The translations under genes were made by a program, and so were the position numbers. The notes below the pieces were generated by a model, which worked only from the letters and a program-made list of their open reading frames with translations, was not told where the DNA came from and did not search any database. This document shows positions 1 to 4,543 of a stretch of DNA of 6,081 nucleotides, in pieces. Numbering within the stretch: the stretch's first letter is position 1; each line of letters begins with the position of its first letter. Source of the stretch: Gammaproteobacteria bacterium. Lineage in GTDB: Bacteria; Pseudomonadota; Gammaproteobacteria; Steroidobacterales; Woeseiaceae. The stretch is taken from positions 1 through 6,081 of the forward strand of contig JAOUNK010000209.1 in assembly GCA_029881015.1 (NCBI GenBank), in the 5' to 3' direction.

Positions 1-319
1 CTCGGGCATGATGTGGGTGCGCGAGAAGATCCGGGCGGAAAAGACCCTGTTCGGGTTTGCCGAGGGTACCGGTCTGCGCGTGATTGCGTATCGTCCGGAC
101 TACATTGGGCCGACCGAGGAAGAAGCACACATCGGCCAGCGAATGCTCTATGGGTTCTTTGCGCCGCTGGGGGCGGCCGTCAAGGCGACGCAGATCGGCC
201 AGGCGATGATAGAAGTCACCGCGCGCGGTGACGAGTTCGAAAATGGCGACAAACTCGGCACCTGGAACATACGGCACCATAGCGATGCCTATGAGCAGCG
301 CTTGAAGCTCGCCGAGTAA
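1..319 (+). CDS. Atypical SDR / NAD(P)-dependent epimerase-like protein, C-terminal part
   Basis: The reading frame is open from the left edge (in frame from base 2) to the TAA at 317-319. It gives about 106 residues, roughly the C-terminal half of a small atypical short-chain dehydrogenase/reductase. The helix W-V-R-E-K-I-R-A-E-K followed by a Leu-Arg-Val-Ile-x-Tyr-Arg-Pro-Asp-Tyr-Ile-Gly-Pro-Thr stretch matches the active-site helix and following beta strand of the HTATIP2/YbjT-like and epimerase groups. The later segment V-K-A-T-Q-I-G-Q-A-M fits the usual late helix of these proteins. The nucleotide-binding Gly-rich loop lies outside the window. No membrane segment is visible. Where the active-site Tyr of YxxxK would sit there is Trp (codon 14-16), so catalysis may be altered or absent. 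The substrate is unknown. The gene ends two bases before the stop of the convergent cytochrome gene. The family call is reasonably safe, the function is not. Confidence 0.72.
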   Translation, partial: SGMMWVREKIRAEKTLFGFAEGTGLRVIAYRPDYIGPTEEEAHIGQRMLYGFFAPLGAAVKATQIGQAMIEVTARGDEFENGDKLGTWNIRHHSDAYEQRLKLAE

Positions 320-321
320 TG

Positions 322-783
322 CTACGTCGTCGGGTAGATCCTGTAACGATACTTCGGCACGACCACGTCGTAAGTCGGCTGCAGGTACATGACGAGATCA
401 ATCAGTTCCTGGACCGTCATATGCCGGTTGTAGTTGTACATCTTGGACTCGCCGTCCTCGGCGACAACGTCCTTGGCATAGCGACGCGCCAGTTGGTGTG
501 ACGGATTGATGATCGCCGTGACCAGCTGACCGTAGGTTTTCACATGCGTCACGGTGCCGCCCAGTTGCACGAAAGGCGGCTCCGTGCCCGGGACCTCCTC
601 GAACTCCTCGCCCTCGATCGTGTGGCACTGGGTGCACTGCATGTAGATGAAGGTCTCGCGCCCGGCCTTGGCGTCACCGTCCGGCAGCCTGAAGCCCTGT
701 TCCGACATGCGTGCATCCGGATCGCAGCCGCCGAGGGCGAAGGCGCATCCCAACAACAGCGTCAGTATGAATCGTCTTTTCAT
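322..783 (-). CDS. Monohaem cytochrome c family lipoprotein
   Basis: This 153-residue protein begins with a lipoprotein signal peptide: Met-Lys-Arg-Arg, a hydrophobic core, then the lipobox L-G-G-C with the lipidated Cys at residue 20. A single haem c attachment site C-T-Q-C-H lies at residues 50-54. The C-terminal helix M-T-V-Q-E-L-I-D-L-V-M-Y-L (122-134) is the usual last helix of a class I cytochrome c, and Met122 is the likely sixth haem-iron ligand. The protein should be a membrane-anchored periplasmic electron carrier. Asp at +2 after the lipid Cys is the classic E. coli signal for retention in the inner membrane, so it probably faces the periplasm from that membrane. The start is fixed by AAGGAGG (790-796) six bases upstream. 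It lies 22 bases after the DUF6491-like lipoprotein gene and is probably co-transcribed with it. Its electron donor and acceptor are unknown. Confidence 0.88.
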   Translation of the reverse strand: MKRRFILTLLLGCAFALGGCDPDARMSEQGFRLPDGDAKAGRETFIYMQCTQCHTIEGEEFEEVPGTEPPFVQLGGTVTHVKTYGQLVTAIINPSHQLARRYAKDVVAEDGESKMYNYNRHMTVQELIDLVMYLQPTYDVVVPKYRYRIYPTT

Positions 784-805
784 GACATGCCTCCTTATCG
801 GCTGA

Positions 806-1312
806 TTAGCGAGACTCCAGGACTTCTTCGATGGCCTGCACCTGGGCCTCGGTCACCGGCTGGAATTGTCCAAGGGTGCAATGCATGCCAACACCCCAGG
901 ATCCGCCCCAGCGCCACGGCCAACGCCGGTACCAGGGCCAGTCGAACCAGTCGGCTACCTCAAACGAATCGGCATCGCACAGCCGCCTGCCGCTGAACGT
1001 TCGAACGACGAGGATGTCCCCGTACCGAAGGTCCGGGCAGCGCGTGCGCAGCGTGTTGATCCACAGCTTGCCCCGCCGGCCCTCGAACAGGATGCGCCGG
1101 TCGTCCAATGCACGAAAATTTCGATAGTCCGAATCGGACAGGCAGCGCTTGGGCTCGCCGAGTTCGGCGGGGTCGAGCTGCATACTCAGGATGTCGGCGA
1201 TGTCCGCTTCAACCGCCGCACGCCGGTTCTCAGCTTCGGGGGAAACTGCGCAACCTACGCACAGCACAGCAGCGGTACATGCCACAAAGAGGGCATTTCC
1301 GACCACTTTCAT
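806..1312 (-). CDS. Putative lipoprotein, DUF6491-like, Trp-rich
   Basis: This protein of 168 residues has an N-terminal hydrophobic signal of about 20 residues ending in C-V-G-C, with the probable lipidated Cys at residue 21. The mature part has four further Cys (57, 92, 112, 145) that could form disulfides in the periplasm. The segments C-L-S-D-S-D-Y-R-N-F-R-A-L-D-D-R (57-72), I-L-F-E-G (74-78), and the ending L-G-Q-F-Q-P-V-T-E (147-155) fit my recollection of the DUF6491 family of proteobacterial lipoproteins, which has no known function. Residues 122-139 are exceptional, with seven Trp in 18 positions. The start is supported by AAGGAG (1319-1324) six bases upstream, inside a longer purine-rich leader. 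It probably heads an operon with the cytochrome gene downstream, so a role at the membrane near that carrier is possible but unproven. The lipoprotein call is firm, the family name is moderate. Confidence 0.78.
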   Translation of the reverse strand: MKVVGNALFVACTAAVLCVGCAVSPEAENRRAAVEADIADILSMQLDPAELGEPKRCLSDSDYRNFRALDDRRILFEGRRGKLWINTLRTRCPDLRYGDILVVRTFSGRRLCDADSFEVADWFDWPWYRRWPWRWGGSWGVGMHCTLGQFQPVTEAQVQAIEEVLESR

Positions 1313-1339
1313 GACTCACTCCTTCCTCCCTCCAGGGAA

Positions 1340-1368
1340 AAAGTACTGCTTACAGAAAGCGGTCGCAA
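1340..1368 (-). promoter_or_regulatory. Candidate weak promoter of the lipoprotein-cytochrome pair
   Basis: In the 103-base gap upstream of the DUF6491-like gene the minus strand shows TTGCGA (1363-1368), a 17-base spacer, and TACTTT (1340-1345). The match is four and three of six consensus bases. It would give a short purine-rich leader carrying GGAGG and AAGGAG. Read-through from the Cys/His-rich gene is an alternative, because I see no terminator hairpin with a T-run in this gap. Confidence 0.28.
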
Positions 1369-1415
1369 TAAGGGATGTGTGCAGTCCGGCGCTTCTCGAT
1401 AACGGTTATGGGTTC

Positions 1416-1796
1416 CTATTCAGGATGCACGACGCCGTGTGGGTCGACATGCGGGAGGTGATGCTCGCATTCTTCCAGCAGGTGTTCTGCGTTCCTGATC
1501 CAGTTGCAGGGTTCGCAGGTACAGGTGGTTTCGTCGTGCCGCAAATGGCTGTGCAGCGATTCAATGAAGCGGATTCCTTCACGCAATGAAACGCTAAGAG
1601 CTTCTTCGGTCTTCTGGCCAAGCTGCTGGAAATCCTCCACGCAGTGTTCCCAACCGCAGTTGCCCGTACCCTCGCAATGATTACAGCGTTCGCCGGTGGC
1701 CTCGAACATGTTCTTGTGGGCGTAATTTCCGGTCTGAACCAGGTCCTCGACCATCTTGCGGGGATACAGAAGCGCTTCTATGAGTTGTTGTTGCAT
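1416..1796 (-). CDS. Small Cys/His-rich putative zinc-binding protein
   Basis: I do not recognise this protein. From the chosen ATG at 1796 it has 126 residues, with no signal peptide or membrane segment, so it is probably cytoplasmic. It carries two Cys clusters. The first, C-N-H-C-E-G-T-G-N-C-G-W-E-H-C (Cys 38, 41, 47, 52), contains one copy of the CxxCxGxG motif known from the DnaJ zinc-binding domain. The second is C-T-C-E-P-C (92, 94, 97) with a further Cys at 110. The C-terminus is His-rich (112, 113, 116, 120, 124). Metal binding, probably zinc, is inferred from this. A longer reading from ATG 1820 would add eight residues, but AGGAG at 1804-1808 sits seven bases before ATG 1796 and the likely promoter would place the transcript start near 1816-1818. 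The DUF6491-like gene follows after 103 bases. Confidence 0.75.
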   Translation of the reverse strand: MQQQLIEALLYPRKMVEDLVQTGNYAHKNMFEATGERCNHCEGTGNCGWEHCVEDFQQLGQKTEEALSVSLREGIRFIESLHSHLRHDETTCTCEPCNWIRNAEHLLEECEHHLPHVDPHGVVHPE

Positions 1797-1802
1797 TGGC
1801 AT

Positions 1803-1810
1803 TCTCCTCT
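1803..1810 (-). promoter_or_regulatory. Ribosome binding site deciding the start at 1796
   Basis: On the minus strand this reads AGAGGAGA, with AGGAG at 1804-1808. It lies seven bases before ATG 1796, an ideal distance, but one or two bases from the in-frame ATG at 1802 and inside the coding part if ATG 1820 were used. It therefore favours 1796 as the true start of the Cys/His-rich protein. Confidence 0.7.
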
Positions 1811-1823
1811 CATCTGCCATTCC

Positions 1824-1851
1824 ATACTACCTGATCGAGCGGGGACCTCAA
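1824..1851 (-). promoter_or_regulatory. Candidate sigma-70 promoter of the Cys/His-rich gene
   Basis: On the minus strand a TTGAGG -35 (1846-1851) and a TAGTAT -10 (1824-1829) are separated by 16 bases, each matching four of six consensus bases. The transcript would begin near 1816-1818, giving a leader of about 20 bases before ATG 1796 and leaving the alternative ATG at 1820 at or before the transcript start. This is a prediction by eye. Confidence 0.4.
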
Positions 1852-1957
1852 CCGATCGGGGGGCTCCGGGCGTAGGTAATATCCGGTATTGAGCGCAGAT
1901 CCTGGCAGCGGCGCGTGTTCAGGCGTGATTCATGGATTTTTCACGACCCGTTAAGGG

Positions 1958-1967
1958 AGGCGCGCCT
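1958..1967. promoter_or_regulatory. Perfect 10-bp palindrome, possible operator
   Basis: AGGCGCGCCT reads the same on both strands and sits about 45 bases before the ATG of the 66-residue protein, where a regulator could act. It could equally be chance in GC-rich DNA, since no second copy is visible in the window. Confidence 0.2.
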
Positions 1968-2011
1968 ACTCTGTACCTGAACTGCAAAGGAATGCCTGAA
2001 AGGAGTTCGCC

Positions 2012-2212
2012 ATGGACATCATTATTGCCGCCGAGAAACCCAGTATCGCTACGCTGCTCAGCCAGTATGTAAAACGGCGCATCCTGCCCGAGGAGATCAA
2101 GATCTCAGAGAATCCGGACGAGACCGGCAGCTTCTACATTGGTTTCGACCTCGAGCACTACGTGCTCTCGCCGAATGGCGAGATCGCGAGGGACAGGCTG
2201 GAACTCCGCTAG
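2012..2212 (+). CDS. Small unknown protein with Toprim-like N-terminus
   Basis: This is a 66-residue open frame with a strong ribosome binding site, AAAGGAG at 1999-2005, six bases before the ATG. The first residues, M-D-I-I-I-A-A-E-K-P-S-I-A, resemble the first strand and catalytic-Glu loop of the Toprim domain as found at the start of topoisomerase III (I-I-A-E-K-P-S). The rest, ending G-F-D-L-E-H-Y-V-L-S-P-N-G-E, shows no topoisomerase features I can identify, and no other frame continues such a protein, so this may be chance or a remnant. No signal peptide, membrane segment or Cys is present. It is followed after 59 bases by the aldo/keto reductase on the same strand and may share its transcript. 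The strong ribosome binding site argues for a translated gene. The function is unknown. Confidence 0.6.
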   Translation: MDIIIAAEKPSIATLLSQYVKRRILPEEIKISENPDETGSFYIGFDLEHYVLSPNGEIARDRLELR

Positions 2213-2251
2213 CGCATGCGGCAAGCTGCAGCGGATACGGTCTCGAACTCA

Positions 2252-2267
2252 ATGCCCTGGGGGGCAT
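2252..2267 (+). promoter_or_regulatory. Hairpin over the reductase ribosome binding site
   Basis: ATGCCC (2252-2257) pairs perfectly with GGGCAT (2262-2267) around the loop TGGG. The only Shine-Dalgarno-like sequence for the reductase, the G-run 2259-2264, lies in the loop and 3' arm, and the ATG follows four bases after the stem. Folding could reduce ribosome access. With no downstream T-run it is not a typical terminator. Confidence 0.35.
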
Positions 2268-2271
2268 ACCA

Positions 2272-3249
2272 ATGATCTATCGCCATTTGGGCAAATCCGG
2301 CTTGCAGGTGAGCGCATTGTCGCTCGGCTCCTGGGTCACGTTTCATATCCAGTCCGGCCTCAAAGACGCCACGGAAATGATGGGCGCTGCGTACGACGCA
2401 GGCGTCAACTTCTTCGATAACGCCGAAGTTTACGCGGGCGGCAAGTCGGAAGAGATCATGGGCAAGGCGCTCAAAAAGCTCGGCTGGCGCCGCGGCAGTT
2501 ACCTCGTGTCGACCAAGCTGTACTGGGGCCTGCACGACGGCCCGAACGAGACGAATACGCTGAATCGCAAGTACCTCACCGAGGCCATCAACGGGTCGCT
2601 CAGGCGACTCGACATGGAGTATGTCGACCTGCTGTATTGCCATCGGCCTGACACGACCACGCCCATCGAGGAGACGGTGCGGGCCATGCACGACATTATC
2701 CGGGCCGGCAAGGCCCTGTACTGGGGTACGTCGGAGTGGGAGGCGGCGCAGATTCTCGAGGCGATCGGCATCGCCGAGCGGCACCACCTGTACAAGCCCA
2801 TCGTTGAGCAACCCGTCTACAACCTCTTCGAGCAGCATCGATTCGGGCCTGAATACGATGCTGTCTACAAGGACCATGGCTACGGCTCGACGACCTGGAG
2901 CCCGCTTGCCTCAGGCATGCTGACCGGCAAGTACAAGTCGGGTATTCCCAAGGACAGCCGCGGCGCACTCGAAGGCTACGGATTCCTCAAAGAGGGCCTG
3001 ACTAACAAGCAGCGCCTCGCTGCGGTGTCGGCGCTGGAGCCGATTGCTGCGGACATGGGCGCAACGCTTGCCCAGTTTTCACTGGCCTGGTGCCTGCAGA
3101 ACGAGCACGTGAGTTCGGTGATCACGGGCGCCAGCCGCGTGAGCCAGGTCCACGAGAACATGAAGGCACTCGAATTCGTCGACGAGTTCACGCCGGAGGT
3201 CATGGCGCGCGTCGAACACGCCCTCGTTGGGGGGGGCTACATCGGCTGA
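2272..3249 (+). CDS. Aldo/keto reductase, Kv-beta-like
   Basis: This is a complete NADPH-dependent aldo/keto reductase of 325 residues, the normal length for this (alpha/beta)8 barrel family. The catalytic tetrad is intact: Asp49 and Tyr54 in F-F-D-N-A-E-V-Y-A-G-G-K-S-E, Lys82 in S-T-K, and His124 in Y-C-H-R-P-D. The N-terminal Y-R-x-L-G-K-S-G-L-x-V-S-x-L-S-L-G and the segments Y-W-G-T-S-E-W and N-L-F-E-Q-H point to the potassium-channel beta-subunit-like / YghZ-type branch. The C-terminal T-G-A-S-R-V-S-Q-V-H-E-N is the usual cofactor 2'-phosphate-binding loop. It should reduce aldehydes or ketones in the cytoplasm. The physiological substrate cannot be told. The start has only a G-run (2259-2264) as ribosome binding site, and that run lies in a small hairpin. 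The gene ends with an 8-G tract and meets the convergent ligase gene after 10 bases. Confidence 0.94.
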   Translation: MIYRHLGKSGLQVSALSLGSWVTFHIQSGLKDATEMMGAAYDAGVNFFDNAEVYAGGKSEEIMGKALKKLGWRRGSYLVSTKLYWGLHDGPNETNTLNRKYLTEAINGSLRRLDMEYVDLLYCHRPDTTTPIEETVRAMHDIIRAGKALYWGTSEWEAAQILEAIGIAERHHLYKPIVEQPVYNLFEQHRFGPEYDAVYKDHGYGSTTWSPLASGMLTGKYKSGIPKDSRGALEGYGFLKEGLTNKQRLAAVSALEPIAADMGATLAQFSLAWCLQNEHVSSVITGASRVSQVHENMKALEFVDEFTPEVMARVEHALVGGGYIG

Positions 3250-3259
3250 CCTGAGTCGC

Positions 3260-4534
3260 CTAGATGTCCGGTGTCGTAAACACGGCCGCAAGTCCGCCGC
3301 CGTGAGTGCGAAAATTCGTCGTCTGCCCACGATAGAGGCGAGCACCCAGTAACTGGATTTCGCCGTCATAGACGTAGCAGCGAACATCGAGTTTCATCGA
3401 CTGCTGGTCGCCATCGACGACCAGCAGTCGCTGGCTCGGTGGGACGCGTTCCTGTGCGATGTAGTCGGCTGTAAGAATCGATGCCCAGGTCTTCTTCGTA
3501 AGCTTCGCGCCGTCGTAGGTGCCCCGGCTGCCGAAGCCCCAGTTGGGTTTGAAGAACAAGCGGCGCCGCCTCGCCCAGAGCTTGTCAGCATTGTCTTCCG
3601 TCACACGTTCGGTGATTGGCACGCTGCGCGCGAGAGTCGACGCGGTGACTCCATCCACACCCAGTTCAACCAGTAATTGCTCATTGCCGAAAACCGTCAG
3701 GTTGCGCTTGTTCGCGTAAAGGGCATGCGTTCGCGGACCGGGAGTAAACACCGCGGCACCGTCTTCACAGGCAGTATTCAGTGTCTTGCAGACGGGCGCC
3801 TGCAAGTAAAAATCCGTTAGCCGGTTGTAGACGAGATCAACGACATTCTCGCCAGCCACGAGCTGCTCGTTGCGCAGGGCAAATTCGTCCGGCCCGGCAA
3901 TGATCGCTGCGATGCCATGCTGCTCAAATACCTGCTTGAACAACTCGAACTCGGGGCTGAGATACTGTTCCGCCGGATTTTCGTCGACAATAGCGACGCG
4001 GCGCAGTTTCTTGCCAGGAAACTGTGCTGCGTATTCCTTGCGAAACATCGCCACGAACTCTCGTTCCAGGTCGGGGATGTCGAATCGACCGACAACCAGG
4101 TTTTCCACTTCCTGGCAGCAGGCCTGTTGTGCGCCGGCAACATGGAGCAGGAGCAGGGCGCCACCGGCATTGGTATTGACTTCTATCAGCTTCGGCCCGT
4201 CGACGGTCAGGTGAAAGTCGTAGCCAAAGAAAACACCGCGCGGGCCGTGGTTTTTTTGAGCGATGGCAGGGGCCCAGGGAAGGACGTAGTCCTGGTAGCT
4301 GTCGAGGTCTGCGACCCGACCGATCGCGGTGATCACAGCCGCCATCTGCGCGATATGATCGTGCGAGATGAAGACCGGCGAATCGGCGAGCAGGTGCGGG
4401 CGGGTTTTCCGCAGGCGGGCGTACGCGCCGGGCCCGCCCATACGGGTCTCGAGCGATTGCCGCAACGCGCCCTGATCCACGCTGATGCAGTGGCAGCTTC
4501 TATTCAGGGATTCTGCAAGTGTCTCGCCGGTCAC
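3260..4534 (-). CDS. ATP-grasp ligase-like protein with circularly permuted motif order
   Basis: This 424-residue soluble protein reads as an ATP-grasp enzyme, a group that couples ATP hydrolysis to joining a carboxylate with an amine or thiol. The metal-binding segment typical of the end of the fold, L-I-E-V-N-T-N-A-G-G (Glu118, Asn120), comes early, just after G-Y-D-F-H (104-108). The nucleotide-binding parts come late: F-F-K-P-N-W-G-F-G-S-R-G (Lys329 and the Gly-rich loop), the hinge-like A-Q-E-R-V (360-364), and K-L-D-V-R-C-Y-V (381-388). The order is therefore circularly permuted, as known for glutathionylspermidine-synthetase-type and other permuted ATP-grasp families. The end is R-L-Y-R-G-Q-T-T-N-F-R-T. 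The start is a GTG 9 bases after the malic enzyme stop with no clear Shine-Dalgarno, so translational coupling is likely. The conserved-looking L-N-R-S-C-H-C (10-16) near the N-terminus supports this start. The substrate is unknown. Confidence 0.8.
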   Translation of the reverse strand: MTGETLAESLNRSCHCISVDQGALRQSLETRMGGPGAYARLRKTRPHLLADSPVFISHDHIAQMAAVITAIGRVADLDSYQDYVLPWAPAIAQKNHGPRGVFFGYDFHLTVDGPKLIEVNTNAGGALLLLHVAGAQQACCQEVENLVVGRFDIPDLEREFVAMFRKEYAAQFPGKKLRRVAIVDENPAEQYLSPEFELFKQVFEQHGIAAIIAGPDEFALRNEQLVAGENVVDLVYNRLTDFYLQAPVCKTLNTACEDGAAVFTPGPRTHALYANKRNLTVFGNEQLLVELGVDGVTASTLARSVPITERVTEDNADKLWARRRRLFFKPNWGFGSRGTYDGAKLTKKTWASILTADYIAQERVPPSQRLLVVDGDQQSMKLDVRCYVYDGEIQLLGARLYRGQTTNFRTHGGGLAAVFTTPDI

Positions 4535-4541
4535 CCGGCGA
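4524..4541 (-). promoter_or_regulatory. Start-codon hairpin between malic enzyme and ATP-grasp genes
   Basis: On the transcribed strand the sequence is TCGCCGG-GTGA-CCGGCGA: a perfect 7-bp stem closed by a GNRA-type GUGA tetraloop. The loop contains the GTG start of the ligase gene. The stem begins two bases after the TAA of the malic enzyme gene. Ribosomes finishing malic enzyme would melt it, so it may enforce translational coupling. No T-run follows, so it is not a standard terminator. Confidence 0.45.
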
Positions 4542-4543
4542 TC

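Larger units (their letters stand above)
1797..2011. other. Divergent intergenic region
   Basis: About 215 bases separate the minus-strand Cys/His-rich gene from the plus-strand 66-residue gene. The left half holds the candidate minus-strand promoter. The right half should hold the promoter for the plus-strand genes, but I find no convincing -35/-10 pair there. It contains a perfect 10-bp palindrome (1958-1967) and related CCTGAA/TTCAGG words at 1918-1923, 1976-1981 and 1995-2000. No RNA gene is evident. Confidence 0.6.

Noticed and set aside
866..1402. Plus-strand open frame of 178 codons
   Set aside because: It is antisense to the lipoprotein gene, which has a signal peptide, lipobox and good ribosome binding site. 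The antisense product is Pro/Arg-rich without recognisable features.
1399..1409. Palindrome ATAACGGTTAT downstream of the Cys/His-rich gene as a terminator
   Set aside because: The one-base centre cannot form a hairpin loop with all pairs and no T-run follows. It could be a chance palindrome.
1797..1820. Longer N-terminus (eight residues) for the Cys/His-rich protein from ATG 1820
   Set aside because: There is no ribosome binding site upstream of 1820, the best AGGAG lies inside this segment, and the likely transcript start falls at about 1816-1818.
2139..2420. Frame continuing the 66-residue protein by frameshift into the reductase region
   Set aside because: The alternative frame is Arg/Ser-rich, overlaps the reductase coding sequence and shows no Toprim or topoisomerase motifs.
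2209..2877. Minus-strand open frame of 222 codons
   Set aside because: It is the shadow of the aldo/keto reductase gene, whose catalytic tetrad and full length leave no doubt about the coding strand.
4524..4541. Hairpin after malic enzyme as an intrinsic terminator
   Set aside because: No T-run follows the stem and the next gene starts inside the loop, so termination here would remove the ligase start.
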